Shown one piece after another: positions 9,231 to 17,579 of a stretch of DNA of 37,250 nt. Where the stretch lies: contig CAMLPA010000003.1 in NCBI GenBank assembly GCA_946481605.1, positions 1 through 37,250 of the forward strand. Direction: 5' to 3'. Within the stretch, counting starts at the first letter, position 1, and each line of letters begins with the position of its first letter. The notes under the pieces are model-generated. The model was not told the origin of the DNA. It searched no databases and worked only from the letters and a program-made list of their open reading frames with translations. The position numbers and the translations under genes are program-made. The stretch comes from an uncultured Flavihumibacter sp. Its GTDB lineage: Bacteria; Bacteroidota; Bacteroidia; Chitinophagales; Chitinophagaceae.

Positions 9231-9808
9231 AACACCAGGAGCGAAACGGTTTGCTTCGACTTGTTCACCGGTACGTGCGCAATATTGCCATCGAAGAACA
9301 ACGCATCACCTTCCGATAGGTTGAAAGTTTTGTCTTCCAGTTCATACTGAACTTTGCCGTTCAGGATGTAGATGAATTCGAAGGCAGCCGTGGTTACCTG
9401 CGCACGATGACTGCCGGGTTTCAATTGCAGCAACGAGACCTGAAAAGCGCCGCCGTCCATACTGTGTTCCAGGATGGAGAAATAAGCGAACCCTTTTGCG
9501 CCTTCCTCTTTTTCATAAGGCGTGAACTGTTCCTTCGGAATAAAATAATAGCCCGGGAACTTGTTGTCGGTATTGAGTTGGGAGAAAAAGACCTCGGGAG
9601 AAACCCCCAGCTTCTGGATGATGGTGAACAGGGTAGGAATGGTGGGGATCATCCGCCCGTTTTCGATCTTGGAAAGCATGGCAGAACCGATGCCCGTTAT
9701 AGCAGAAAGATCCAGCAGTTTCAGGTCCTTTTCTTTCCTGTACTTCCGGATGATGCCGCCGATCTTAAAATACGCGAGCTGCTCTTTTTCAATGGATTCG
9801 TTCTGCAT
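9203..9808 (-). CDS. XRE-family regulator with C-terminal cupin domain
   Basis: This 201-residue transcription factor has an N-terminal lambda-repressor-like helix-turn-helix (about residues 14-70; KDLKLLDLSAITGIGSAMLS is the recognition region, followed by KIENGRMIPTIPTLFTI). The C-terminal cupin (about 110-195) includes LKPGSHRA, FEFIYILNGKVQYEL and GDALFFDGNIAHVPVN. Cupin regulators of this class usually sense a small ligand and control a neighbouring catabolic operon. It is divergent from the dehydrogenase-transporter-hydrolase operon, with a 154-bp shared regulatory region holding three copies of a TTTC-N7-GAAA site. I infer that it controls both itself and that operon. The ligand is unknown. 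Its 3' end overlaps phoD tail-to-tail. Confidence 0.9.
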   Translation of the reverse strand: MQNESIEKEQLAYFKIGGIIRKYRKEKDLKLLDLSAITGIGSAMLSKIENGRMIPTIPTLFTIIQKLGVSPEVFFSQLNTDNKFPGYYFIPKEQFTPYEKEEGAKGFAYFSILEHSMDGGAFQVSLLQLKPGSHRAQVTTAAFEFIYILNGKVQYELEDKTFNLSEGDALFFDGNIAHVPVNKSKQTVSLLVFYFFTDAKS

Positions 9809-9835
9809 AATGCGCTAAAATTACGGTTAGTTTTA

Positions 9836-9950
9836 TTTCCTGAAAAGAAATTCATTCCCGTTCAAGGCTTCCCATTCTCATCTTAACAATAAGGTAATGC
9901 GCTGGCTTGTCTGTTTCCTTAAAAGAAAATTACTTTCGTAAAAAGAAATT
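9836..9950. promoter_or_regulatory. Three repeated operator-like sites, XRE-cupin candidate
   Basis: TTTCCTGAAAAGAAATT (9836-9852), TTTCCTTAAAAGAAAATT (9914-9931) and TTTCGTAAAAAGAAATT (9934-9950) share TTTC-N7-GAAA, an imperfect dyad. The first is 27 bp upstream of the regulator's start codon. The other two are 20 bp apart and cover the predicted dehydrogenase promoter. Placement fits autoregulation plus repression of the divergent operon. Confidence 0.55.
9907..9938 (+). promoter_or_regulatory. Predicted promoter of the phosphonate-type operon
   Basis: TTG (9907-9909) and TACTTTCG (9931-9938, one mismatch to TAnnTTTG) are 21 bp apart. The second operator-like copy sits in the spacer and the third overlaps the -7 box. 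GGAG directly precedes the ATG at 9963. Confidence 0.42.
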
Positions 9951-9962
9951 ATATTTCCGGAG

Positions 9963-11081
9963 ATGCAAATAGAATCGGCAGCAGAAAGAAGCATTAAGAA
10001 CGGCAGATGGGTGGTATTCAACGGACCGGGTACACCCTTTGAAATGAACCATTCCTCCATAAGGCCGCTCCTGCCCGGAGAAGTATTGGTGCGCAACCTG
10101 TACACCACTATTTGTGGCAGTGATCTCCATACTTTTTGCGGGGTAAGAAAAGAAGCTTGTCCAACAGTGCTGGGCCACGAGATCGTGGGTGAGGTTATCG
10201 AAATACATCCTACCCATACCGGGTTCGACCACAAAGGAAAGAACCTGAATACCGGCGACCTGGTAACCTGGTCGGTCTTCTCCAGCAATCCGCAATCGCC
10301 CAATGCATTGGAAGGGATTCCCCAAAAAGGAGACGATCTCTTTAAATATGGGCATGCAAAAGCAGAAGACAACGAAGTATTCCACGGTGGGCTGGCGGAA
10401 TATTGTATCCTGAAACCCAATACAGCAATACTAAAAATTCCGCAGGACATGCCCTTGCCCATTGCGGCCACCCTCAATTGTGCCATCGCCACTGTGGCCG
10501 GATCGCTGCGACTGGCTGGCGACCTGAAAGATAAGAACGTACTTATCACAGGTATGGGGTTGTTGGGGATCGCCTGCGCCGCCATGTGCCGCGATGCAGG
10601 CGCAGAATGGATAGGAGCGGCAGATATCGCCGATAAAAGACTGGAAGAAGCGCTGGGCTTCGGTGCCGATGAAACCATGAACCTGAACGGGAACAACCAG
10701 CACCTCGTGGAAAAAATGACAGGTAAATTTCCCCGCAAAGGCATTGACGTGGTATTCGATATGAGCGGATCGCCCGATGCCATGGAGTTCGGACTCGATT
10801 GCCTCGCCATCGGTGGAAGGGCTATATGGGTGGGCGCTGTTTTCAATAACCGAAAATTGCAGGTGGACGCGGAAAAGCTGATCAGGAACCTGCTTACCAT
10901 CAAAGGACTACACAATTACAATTACGAAGATTTTAAATACGCCGTGGACTTCATGAAGCGGAACTGGAAGAAGTATCCTTTCGGAAACGTGGTGGAGAAA
11001 GAGTTTCCATTGGAGCAAACACAAGAGGCATTCGAATATGCCCTGCAACACAAACCGCTCCGCGTGGGCATAAAATTATAA
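9963..11081 (+). CDS. Zinc-type alcohol dehydrogenase, phosphonate-associated group
   Basis: This 372-residue medium-chain dehydrogenase is expected to oxidise an alcohol with NAD(P). Catalytic zinc ligands are visible as C51 (ICGSDLHTF), H72-E73 (VLGHEIVGEV) and E146 (HGGLAEYCIL). The dinucleotide-binding loop is VLITGMGLLGIAC (about 193-205). The phrases GDLVTWSV and IPQKGDDLFKYGHA resemble the group annotated as putative phosphonate-catabolism alcohol dehydrogenase (TIGR03366, from memory). The usual four-cysteine structural zinc lobe is replaced by a cysteine-free stretch (about 105-125). It is first in an operon with an OPA-type transporter and a PhnX-like hydrolase, which supports a phosphonate or organophosphate role. 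The substrate itself is not shown by the sequence. Confidence 0.82.
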   Translation: MQIESAAERSIKNGRWVVFNGPGTPFEMNHSSIRPLLPGEVLVRNLYTTICGSDLHTFCGVRKEACPTVLGHEIVGEVIEIHPTHTGFDHKGKNLNTGDLVTWSVFSSNPQSPNALEGIPQKGDDLFKYGHAKAEDNEVFHGGLAEYCILKPNTAILKIPQDMPLPIAATLNCAIATVAGSLRLAGDLKDKNVLITGMGLLGIACAAMCRDAGAEWIGAADIADKRLEEALGFGADETMNLNGNNQHLVEKMTGKFPRKGIDVVFDMSGSPDAMEFGLDCLAIGGRAIWVGAVFNNRKLQVDAEKLIRNLLTIKGLHNYNYEDFKYAVDFMKRNWKKYPFGNVVEKEFPLEQTQEAFEYALQHKPLRVGIKL

Positions 11082-11083
11082 TC

Positions 11084-12343
11084 TTGGAAAAAATACAGGC
11101 TCCCGGAAACTTCCGAAAAATGCAGTGGCGGATGCTGCTGATCACTATGTGTTGCTACCTGTTTTTTTATACCGGTCGCCACAATTTCGGCTGGGCGGCG
11201 AAAGCTATGGCAGAAGAACTGCATGTATCGTATGAACGGATCGGGTGGATCAGTTTTTCCATGTTGTTGGGTTACGCGCTGGGCCAGTTGATCAACGGGA
11301 ACCTGGCGGATAAATATTCTCCCCGTTTCATGATCCCGATAGGAGGGATGCTGTCAGTGGCCACGAACTTCGCGATCAGCTTTTCTTCCTCTTTTGAAGT
11401 GATTCTGGTGTTGTGGACGCTGAATGGATATTTCCAGTCGATGGCATGGGCCCCGGGTAGTAAACTCATCTCTAACTGGTGGGGGAAAAACGAGCACGGG
11501 ATGGCGTTCGGATTTTATACAATGGCGGCAGGAAGTTCTTCTGTGGTCACATATTTTCTTTCCATTCTCCTGGTGCAACAGGAGCAGCAATGGCAATTGC
11601 TTTTCAGGATTCCAGTGCTTTTTCTACTTGCAGCGCTGGTGCTCTTTTACCTGATCGCTCGAGGTAAACCTTCCGAGATGGGCTTCCCTGATATTGTAGC
11701 AAAACCCGGACAGCAGGAATCGGATTGGAAGCAGCGTTACAAAGCCGTGTTCAACAACTGGCGCTTCCTTGTTGCCTGCCTGGGGATCGGTTTCCAGAGT
11801 ATGGCCCGCTACGGATTAATATTCTGGGTGCCGGTATATTTTCTGGGCGGCAGTTACAAATCGGATCCGCAGCAGCTATGGATCAGTTTGTTGTTGCCCG
11901 TGGGCATGGCGGTGGGCGCTTTCTCGTTCGGACATATTTCTGATAAGCTTTTTATGGGGAACCGTCCTGCATCTATTGCCACGGGCATGAGCATCTGCGC
12001 GGCGGTGGCCCTGCTCATTTTTCTGCTTCCCGTTCAGCATGGAATAATAGCGGGCTTTCTGATGTTCCTGGCCGGTTTCTTTGTGTATGGTCCGCAGGCC
12101 AATTTCTGGCCTTTGTGTCCGGAGTTGCTGGGAGAACAGTTTGTAGGCACGGGCGTGGGCATCATGAACATGAGTGCTTACATTTTTGCGGCGCTGGGAG
12201 AACCCCTGATGGGAAAAGTAATTGATGTGTGGGGCGATACCTCCATGATATTTGTGGCCGTGGCTGTGATCGCACTCCTCAGTTCCATTACCATTCTTTT
12301 TGTTCAACCTTCAAAAAAAAGCGTACAATATGTTGCCAGTTAA
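11084..12343 (+). CDS. MFS transporter, organophosphate:phosphate antiporter-like
   Basis: This 12-helix major facilitator of about 419 residues belongs to the OPA-like branch (GlpT/UhpT relatives). The N-terminal FFYTGRHNFGWAAKAM matches the Y-x-x-R-x-N-F pattern of that branch. NGNLADKYSPR is the MFS signature after helix 2, and WTLNGYFQSMAWAPGSKLIS then NWWGKNEHG mirrors the GlpT region around helix 4. Import of a phosphorylated or phosphonated alcohol is therefore plausible. Start is uncertain: TTG at 11084, 2 nt after the dehydrogenase stop, gives MEKIQAPG; ATG at 11120 would remove 12 residues. The tail overlaps the next gene by 14 nt, so translation is probably coupled. Confidence 0.85.
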   Translation: MEKIQAPGNFRKMQWRMLLITMCCYLFFYTGRHNFGWAAKAMAEELHVSYERIGWISFSMLLGYALGQLINGNLADKYSPRFMIPIGGMLSVATNFAISFSSSFEVILVLWTLNGYFQSMAWAPGSKLISNWWGKNEHGMAFGFYTMAAGSSSVVTYFLSILLVQQEQQWQLLFRIPVLFLLAALVLFYLIARGKPSEMGFPDIVAKPGQQESDWKQRYKAVFNNWRFLVACLGIGFQSMARYGLIFWVPVYFLGGSYKSDPQQLWISLLLPVGMAVGAFSFGHISDKLFMGNRPASIATGMSICAAVALLIFLLPVQHGIIAGFLMFLAGFFVYGPQANFWPLCPELLGEQFVGTGVGIMNMSAYIFAALGEPLMGKVIDVWGDTSMIFVAVAVIALLSSITILFVQPSKKSVQYVAS

Positions 12344-13067
12344 ACTAGTAGTATGTGATATGGCCGGTACCACGGTGCAGGATAACCGGGAAGTGGAAGC
12401 GGTATTTTTTGAGGCTATCCATCAAACCGGGTTGCAGGTACTGCCCCATGAAGTAAATGCCATGATGGGTTGGTCGAAGATAAAAGTATTTGAAGCGCTT
12501 TGGGAAAAGCAGATCGGAAAAGAAGATGCAAAGTATCGGGAGTATGTACAGCTGTCTTATCGTTTGTTTACACAACTTCTTGAACAGCATTACCGGAATA
12601 TGCCCGTTGCACCAACAGAAGGGGCTTTGGAGCTGTTTCGTTTTTGCAGAACGCAAAATATTAAAGTGGCGCTCACCACCGGGTTCTACCGCGAAGTAAC
12701 AGATATCATCCTTTCGAGACTGGGCTGGAATATTGGACTGAATGAAGATTACGTTGCTGAAAATGATTCCGCCGTTATCGACTGCTCCATAGCCAGTTCG
12801 GATGTAACTGATGGCCGTCCCGCACCGGATATGATCTTTCTCGCCATGAAAAAACTCGGCATTACATCTTCCGAAGAAGTGGTGAACATTGGCGATACGC
12901 CTTCCGACCTGGAATCCGGGAACCGCGCCGGCGTAAAGCTTTCACTCGGTGTGTCGAATGGCACACATACTTATGATGAATTGATAGCGCTTCCAAACAA
13001 TGGCATCCTTCCCACCGTGGGACATCTGATCGGGGTGTTGAAAGGAGCGGAGGCAGGCGCACTTTAG
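12330..13067 (+). CDS. PhnX-like HAD hydrolase (phosphonatase-like)
   Basis: A 245-residue haloacid-dehalogenase hydrolase. The nucleophile motif is D10-M-A-G-T, the DxAGT form of phosphonoacetaldehyde hydrolase rather than the DxDGT of phosphatases. In the cap, MMGWSKIKVFEAL aligns with MGLLKIDHVRAL of PhnX, placing K50 at the Schiff-base lysine. Later motifs are LTTGFYREVT, DGRPAPDMIF and NIGDTPSDLESG. It fits the annotated phosphonatase-like group (TIGR03351, from memory). This suggests C-P cleavage of a 2-oxo-phosphonate, possibly produced by the upstream dehydrogenase (inference). I chose ATG 12330, overlapping the transporter stop, over a TTG ten codons upstream. Confidence 0.85.
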   Translation: MLPVKLVVCDMAGTTVQDNREVEAVFFEAIHQTGLQVLPHEVNAMMGWSKIKVFEALWEKQIGKEDAKYREYVQLSYRLFTQLLEQHYRNMPVAPTEGALELFRFCRTQNIKVALTTGFYREVTDIILSRLGWNIGLNEDYVAENDSAVIDCSIASSDVTDGRPAPDMIFLAMKKLGITSSEEVVNIGDTPSDLESGNRAGVKLSLGVSNGTHTYDELIALPNNGILPTVGHLIGVLKGAEAGAL

Positions 13068-13099
13068 TTCCCGCTTAAACAACAAATCAAATAAAGGTT

Positions 13100-14587
13100 A
13101 TGAAGACAAAACTTCTTTCTGTTTTGGCTATGGCCACTGTATTGGGTGTACTTTCCTGCAAAAAAGTGCAGGTGGAAAGCGAGCCTTCCTCTTCCGCGGG
13201 TGAACGCGAAGAGCCTAATCTTGTTATACCTTCCGCTGCTTATCCCGATGAGCAGAAAAAAGAGCACATGGCGCAAAGGGTTTCTTCTACGATTACTTTA
13301 GGAACCACCTCCGTTAAAGTGTATTCCTATGATCCCGAGGGAACAGCGGAGGATCATGTTACCTTTAAATATGCTGATCTGCTGAACCGCGCCGCCAGTT
13401 ACAAGGTGGAAAATCCTTCGGAAACCGTGGAAGTAAAATTCTCCATGTATAAATTTGAAAAGGATGTGTATGTGGGATTCAATCCTTCCGCTACCGCCAC
13501 TTATGGTTTCGTGAAGAACACTGATTTTGCCGGAGATGATTCTGAAAAACTCATCTGGTCTGTGATCAAGGCCGCGAAGAACAAAGTGCATGTAAAACTT
13601 GTTTTTCACAACCCCACTTCCGATAACATCAGTGCTTATATCGATGATTACCTGAACGATTATTGTTATGGTTCCACTACCGAAAGGGTAAGCGATTATC
13701 TCCAATACCACCGCGTGGTGAACTGGGAAGCGCCTTTGTCGGGCCAGGATACACTGGTGCAGCAACACAACAAATTCATGCTCGTCAACAAGTATGCGTC
13801 CTACACCAATGCATTGTATGTGACCACCAATAACATCGACCTGCATACTTCTTCGGGTCGGCCCATTACTACCAAAGACTGGACGCAGAGCGGAACACTG
13901 GTTTGGAACAATGCCGGGCTTTATCAGGCATACAGTCGTTATTTCGATAAAGTGTTCGATAACTACGATGACGTGCAGGACTTCTGGGACGCGGTAAGAA
14001 CGGGTGGTACTTACAACCACGCCAATGGCAACCTTAATTATTCAGATGGCGTATTCAGTGCGTATTTCTACCCCATTCCGCTTACTTCCACAAACGGGAA
14101 TATGAACGACAGTACGCACAATGGCTGGGTGCCAGAATTTAATCCGGTGGCAGCCATCACTAACGAAATGATCCTCGCCACAGGGCAGGCGCGGTATGTG
14201 AAAATGAATATGTATAACCTGAAAACGTCCGATCCTTTTGGCGATTACCTCATTAACCGGCTGCAGGCTTTAAAGAACAGCGGATCGAATACCGATATCA
14301 AGTGCCATATCCATTTAGATACTTATGATCCGGATGGCAGTGACCTGACCGCTGCATTCTCTTTCGCCGATAGTTTTGTGTATGGTGTGTCCACGCATTG
14401 CAAGAACTATACGTATGCGTTCAGCACGGGCGGGACTTTAAAATATTATGCTATTACCGGAAGTACGAATGCGAAGAAGTCGGAATACTGTTTCAAAGCC
14501 AACAACGACTTGGTGATCAAAGAGACTTCGAGTAGCCATCCGGTTTATGATGAGTTTAAGGCTGTTTTTGAAGATGCCGGAAACTAA
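13100..14587 (+). CDS. Phospholipase D-like lipoprotein, degenerate active site
   Basis: A 495-residue predicted lipoprotein. Signal peptide 1-19 ends in lipobox VLSC with C20 lipidated, and an acidic, serine-rich linker follows, as in many Bacteroidota surface lipoproteins. The rest resembles a secreted PLD-superfamily fold. H223-N-K225 begins an HxK motif but has Asn where the Asp is expected (N230). The second half has TLKYYAITGSTN, where the motif His is replaced by T446 while K448 and the GSTN strand remain. The enzyme may therefore be catalytically weak, inactive or altered. It lies 32 nt after the PhnX-like gene and before a terminator, so it is probably the last gene of that operon. 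A phosphodiester role outside the cell would fit the context, but this is inference. Confidence 0.65.
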   Translation: MKTKLLSVLAMATVLGVLSCKKVQVESEPSSSAGEREEPNLVIPSAAYPDEQKKEHMAQRVSSTITLGTTSVKVYSYDPEGTAEDHVTFKYADLLNRAASYKVENPSETVEVKFSMYKFEKDVYVGFNPSATATYGFVKNTDFAGDDSEKLIWSVIKAAKNKVHVKLVFHNPTSDNISAYIDDYLNDYCYGSTTERVSDYLQYHRVVNWEAPLSGQDTLVQQHNKFMLVNKYASYTNALYVTTNNIDLHTSSGRPITTKDWTQSGTLVWNNAGLYQAYSRYFDKVFDNYDDVQDFWDAVRTGGTYNHANGNLNYSDGVFSAYFYPIPLTSTNGNMNDSTHNGWVPEFNPVAAITNEMILATGQARYVKMNMYNLKTSDPFGDYLINRLQALKNSGSNTDIKCHIHLDTYDPDGSDLTAAFSFADSFVYGVSTHCKNYTYAFSTGGTLKYYAITGSTNAKKSEYCFKANNDLVIKETSSSHPVYDEFKAVFEDAGN

Positions 14588-14603
14588 GCTTTCCCATAAA
14601 TCA

Positions 14604-14638
14604 ATAAAAAATGCCCTTCATTACGAAGGGCATTTTTT
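14604..14638. terminator. Bidirectional terminator between convergent genes
   Basis: ATGCCCTTC and GAAGGGCAT form a 9-bp stem with a 5-nt loop (14611-14633), flanked by an A-run on the left and a T-run on the right. It can end both the PLD-like gene (+) and the metalloprotease gene (-). Confidence 0.85.
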
Positions 14639-14661
14639 ATTGTATCAAAGTCGTCGTTGTG

Positions 14662-17232
14662 TTATTTAGGATCCAGAATCTCGTTGATCCTGTCCACCAC
14701 ATCTTCGAGGTGGTAGCGGCTCATCCTGTCGGTTGTAACAGGGATGGCTGCTTTTACTTCGGAACGCAGTACTTTCAGTGATCCTTTCGCTACGGAGATG
14801 GCGTCGCTTTTATCAGCGGCTGAATTACCACCACCCTGCATCATGCCCAGCATTGGGTTGCCGGCATTAGCGGGCGCGGCCGGAGGTGCGATAAGGCCCT
14901 TCATCTTGGCGATATAAGTTTTCTGAAGCATTCTGCGGTACACATCAATTGGTTGACGGGTAGTGAGTTCGCTCCAGATACCTGATTTCAGGTCGGCCAG
15001 CATTTCGGTAACCGTATAAGCGTTGGCTCCGATGGCAGCTTCCGCAGCAATCAGCTTGTTCATGGTGAACATACTGAGCAGGCGGCTCAATACGGCATCC
15101 TGACGGGCGTTGATGATGTTCAGCGCGTTGTCTCCGGTTTTGGCGAAGATGTCCTGGTTAATGAGCCAGGTAGGCGTGGTGAACAGTTGCTTTTTCAGGA
15201 AGTCCATGGCTTCTTTTTGGGTAGCTTTCGGAACGTATTCATAGATCACACCACCTTGCTCTACCATTTTAGGCGTTTCCATGATGCCACCGATGTTCTT
15301 GGCAACGTGGCCCATATAACGGCCGTACTGACCTACGATTTCTCCATACATGCTTTTCAGGTTCACATAACCTTCATTTTCTTCAAACGTCCATTTGGGA
15401 AGATTAGGGAGAATGCGTTGAAGGTTTTTGATACCATAGGCGCTGGCCTTCATGGCATTGTCGCCCAGGTCTTCGTTCTGGGAACGGGGGTCGTCGCCGT
15501 TGGTTTCTGTACCGAACCACAACCGCTTGTTCTTCATCTTTTCAGCGGTCAGTTTGCTCAGCATTTTGGTTTCTTCGTCCAGGGATTTATCGGTCCATTT
15601 GTAGCCCCATTCGATGGCCCAGATGTCGTAGTCACCGATGCGTGGGAACATACCTGCGTCACCGATTTTATCTTCAGGCTGCGCCACGTAGTTGAAACGG
15701 GCATAGTCCATAATGGAAGGCGTGTGGCCGTTTTCTTCCACGAATTTTTTGTCGCGGAGTTTTTCTACCGGAACAGTAGAGCTGGAGCCGAAGTTGTGGC
15801 GGAGTCCCAGCGTATGTCCTACCTCGTGAGAGGATACAAAACGGATGAGTTGTCCCATCAGTTCGTCGTCGAATTTCATCATACGGGCGCGTGGATCCAC
15901 GGCCGCAGCCTGTACCAGGTACCAGTTGCGCAACAGTTGCATTACGTTGTGGTACCAGTTTACGTGGCTCTCCAGGATTTCTCCGGAACGGGGATCCGCG
16001 GTGCTTGGACCGCTGGCGTTGGGAACGGAAGATGGCTTGTACACGATAGCGGAGTGGCGTGCATCATCAAGACTCCACTGGGGATCATCGGTTGATTTAG
16101 GCGCTACTTTGGCCACCACGGCATTTTTAAAACCTGCTTTTTCAAAAGCTTTCTGCCAGTCGTTCACACCCTGAATCAGGTAAGGCACCCATTTTGCGGG
16201 TGTAGCTGGATCGATGTAGAATACAATAGGCTTCTGTGGTTCAACCAGTTCACCTCTTTTGTATTTTTCAACATCTTCAGGTTTGGGTTCCAGTCTCCAG
16301 CGCTTGGTGAGTATCAGTTGTTTCACACCCTGTGGATTCGCGTCGAAGTCGGTGTAACCAACTGCGAAGTAACCCACGCGCGGGTCGAAGTAGCGGGGCT
16401 TCATGGGTACTTTGGGAAGGATTACCATAGAGGTATTCAGTTCCAAAGTGGTAGTACCGCCTGAAGGAGCGCCGCCGCCCATCATACCGCCCTGTGGACT
16501 TCCACCTGAACGGCCATAAGTTTTAACGGCTTTGATCTCCGTATTGATGGGGAAAGATTTGATGCCGGTGATGTAAGATTTATCACCCTGGAAACCACCA
16601 ATTCTCCAGCCTTGTTTCGACCTGCTGTCGAAATGAAGGATGTCGTTGTCGCCGCTGATGTAATCAGTCATGTCGATCACAACATTGTTGGAATCGGACC
16701 TGTCCACTTTGATGTCGAATGCGGCTGCGATGGGCTGCATATTCGAGCGGGTTACCGCCTGGTACATGGGTTGGGTGGAGTCCTTGGATACTTCAGAGAA
16801 AGAGCGGTTGATGAGGAATACTTTGTTGTTGGGACCTCTTTCGAAGGAGATCACATTGGAGTTTACATCATCCCCTGCGTAACCAGACATGCTTTGCGGG
16901 CTTCTCAGGTCGGCGCCGGAGCGGGAAACGCGCGTCATCACGAGAATGTCTCTTCCGAAAACGGAATCAGCGATCTCGAAGAAATAGCGGTCTTCCACTT
17001 TGTGCACTTTAAAAAGACCATCGGTGGTTTGTGCCTTTGAAGTGATCACGTCTTTGTAGCCTTTAGGGCCGGGTTTCGGGGCCGCTGCGGTGGGATTGGG
17101 GTTCCCGCCGGTAGGCGCGGTGCCGGTAAGGGGGCGGTTGCCGGTAGGGCGTTGTTGTGCCAGAACGGCTGTTCCGGAGGCAAGCAGCACGCCGGTGTAA
17201 AGCCATTTTTTAAGGCCGAAGGTGTTTGTCAT
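14662..17232 (-). CDS. Secreted zinc metalloprotease, metzincin-like (DUF5117/DUF5118 type)
   Basis: An 856-residue exported protease. The N-terminus is a signal peptide (about 1-25, ending AVLAQ), followed by a Pro/Gly/Thr-rich linker (about 26-55). The zinc motif is H469-E-V-G-H473-T-L-G-L-R-H479, the extended HExxHxxGxxH of metzincins, with a likely Met-turn in SIMDYARFNYVAQPED downstream. The surrounding architecture matches large Bacteroidota zinc-dependent metalloproteases annotated with DUF5117/DUF5118/DUF4953 domains (recalled, not searched). It probably acts in the periplasm or at the cell surface; substrates are unknown. It is a single-gene unit, with its own predicted promoter and a shared terminator with the convergent PLD-like gene. 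Confidence 0.88.
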   Translation of the reverse strand: MTNTFGLKKWLYTGVLLASGTAVLAQQRPTGNRPLTGTAPTGGNPNPTAAAPKPGPKGYKDVITSKAQTTDGLFKVHKVEDRYFFEIADSVFGRDILVMTRVSRSGADLRSPQSMSGYAGDDVNSNVISFERGPNNKVFLINRSFSEVSKDSTQPMYQAVTRSNMQPIAAAFDIKVDRSDSNNVVIDMTDYISGDNDILHFDSRSKQGWRIGGFQGDKSYITGIKSFPINTEIKAVKTYGRSGGSPQGGMMGGGAPSGGTTTLELNTSMVILPKVPMKPRYFDPRVGYFAVGYTDFDANPQGVKQLILTKRWRLEPKPEDVEKYKRGELVEPQKPIVFYIDPATPAKWVPYLIQGVNDWQKAFEKAGFKNAVVAKVAPKSTDDPQWSLDDARHSAIVYKPSSVPNASGPSTADPRSGEILESHVNWYHNVMQLLRNWYLVQAAAVDPRARMMKFDDELMGQLIRFVSSHEVGHTLGLRHNFGSSSTVPVEKLRDKKFVEENGHTPSIMDYARFNYVAQPEDKIGDAGMFPRIGDYDIWAIEWGYKWTDKSLDEETKMLSKLTAEKMKNKRLWFGTETNGDDPRSQNEDLGDNAMKASAYGIKNLQRILPNLPKWTFEENEGYVNLKSMYGEIVGQYGRYMGHVAKNIGGIMETPKMVEQGGVIYEYVPKATQKEAMDFLKKQLFTTPTWLINQDIFAKTGDNALNIINARQDAVLSRLLSMFTMNKLIAAEAAIGANAYTVTEMLADLKSGIWSELTTRQPIDVYRRMLQKTYIAKMKGLIAPPAAPANAGNPMLGMMQGGGNSAADKSDAISVAKGSLKVLRSEVKAAIPVTTDRMSRYHLEDVVDRINEILDPK

Positions 17233-17267
17233 TGGTTGAAACTGATTTTTAAGGCGGCAATTTAACG

Positions 17268-17297
17268 AAAAGGTAATCAGGTTGATAAATGTTGCAA
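17268..17297 (-). promoter_or_regulatory. Predicted promoter of the metalloprotease gene with palindrome
   Basis: On the minus strand, TTG (17295-17297) and TACCTTTT (17268-17275, one mismatch to TAnnTTTG) are 19 bp apart. The -33 element sits inside a perfect 12-bp palindrome ATGTTGCAACAT (17289-17300), a possible regulator site. Confidence 0.5.
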
Positions 17298-17473
17298 CAT
17301 CTTATTTATGAGTGGGAAAATGAAGGGTTAATTGGCGGTGTAATCAGGGGAAATGCAGGAATACAGCGGGTTTTGGGCGAAAATTGGGAAATATATCAGC
17401 AAAAAAACGCTTATGTACGCATGTGGAAAAATCAGTAACTTGTGCGTCCGGGAAAATTTTTTATTCCATCGTG

Positions 17474-17506
17474 TTGCCGATAGAATTAGATTTTTCCTTA
17501 GAATTG
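17474..17506 (+). promoter_or_regulatory. Weak promoter candidate for exbB in the 347-bp divergent gap
   Basis: The gap 17233-17579 separates the metalloprotease gene from exbB and is strongly AT-rich near its right end. TTG (17474-17476) and TAGAATTG (17499-17506, one mismatch) are 22 bp apart, which is at the long end of accepted spacing. A 62-codon frame at 17353-17541 has no features of a gene. Apart from the minus-strand promoter I see nothing else there. Confidence 0.28.
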
Positions 17507-17579
17507 TGCACTCAAAAAGACGAAAGTTCTTACTTCTTTAGATTGTAAAAAATTAAAAAAAACACTAAAACAAAAGAAC

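Noticed and set aside
9878..10915. 345-codon minus-strand frame over the dehydrogenase
   Set aside because: It is the reverse of the dehydrogenase and its promoter region; the composition is low-complexity and no motif is seen.
15187..16095. 302-codon plus-strand frame opposite the metalloprotease
   Set aside because: It lies wholly inside the well-supported minus-strand protease gene and has no recognisable motif, so it is a shadow frame.
17353..17541. 62-codon frame in the gap before exbB
   Set aside because: No ribosome-binding context, no motif, and it overlaps a promoter candidate.
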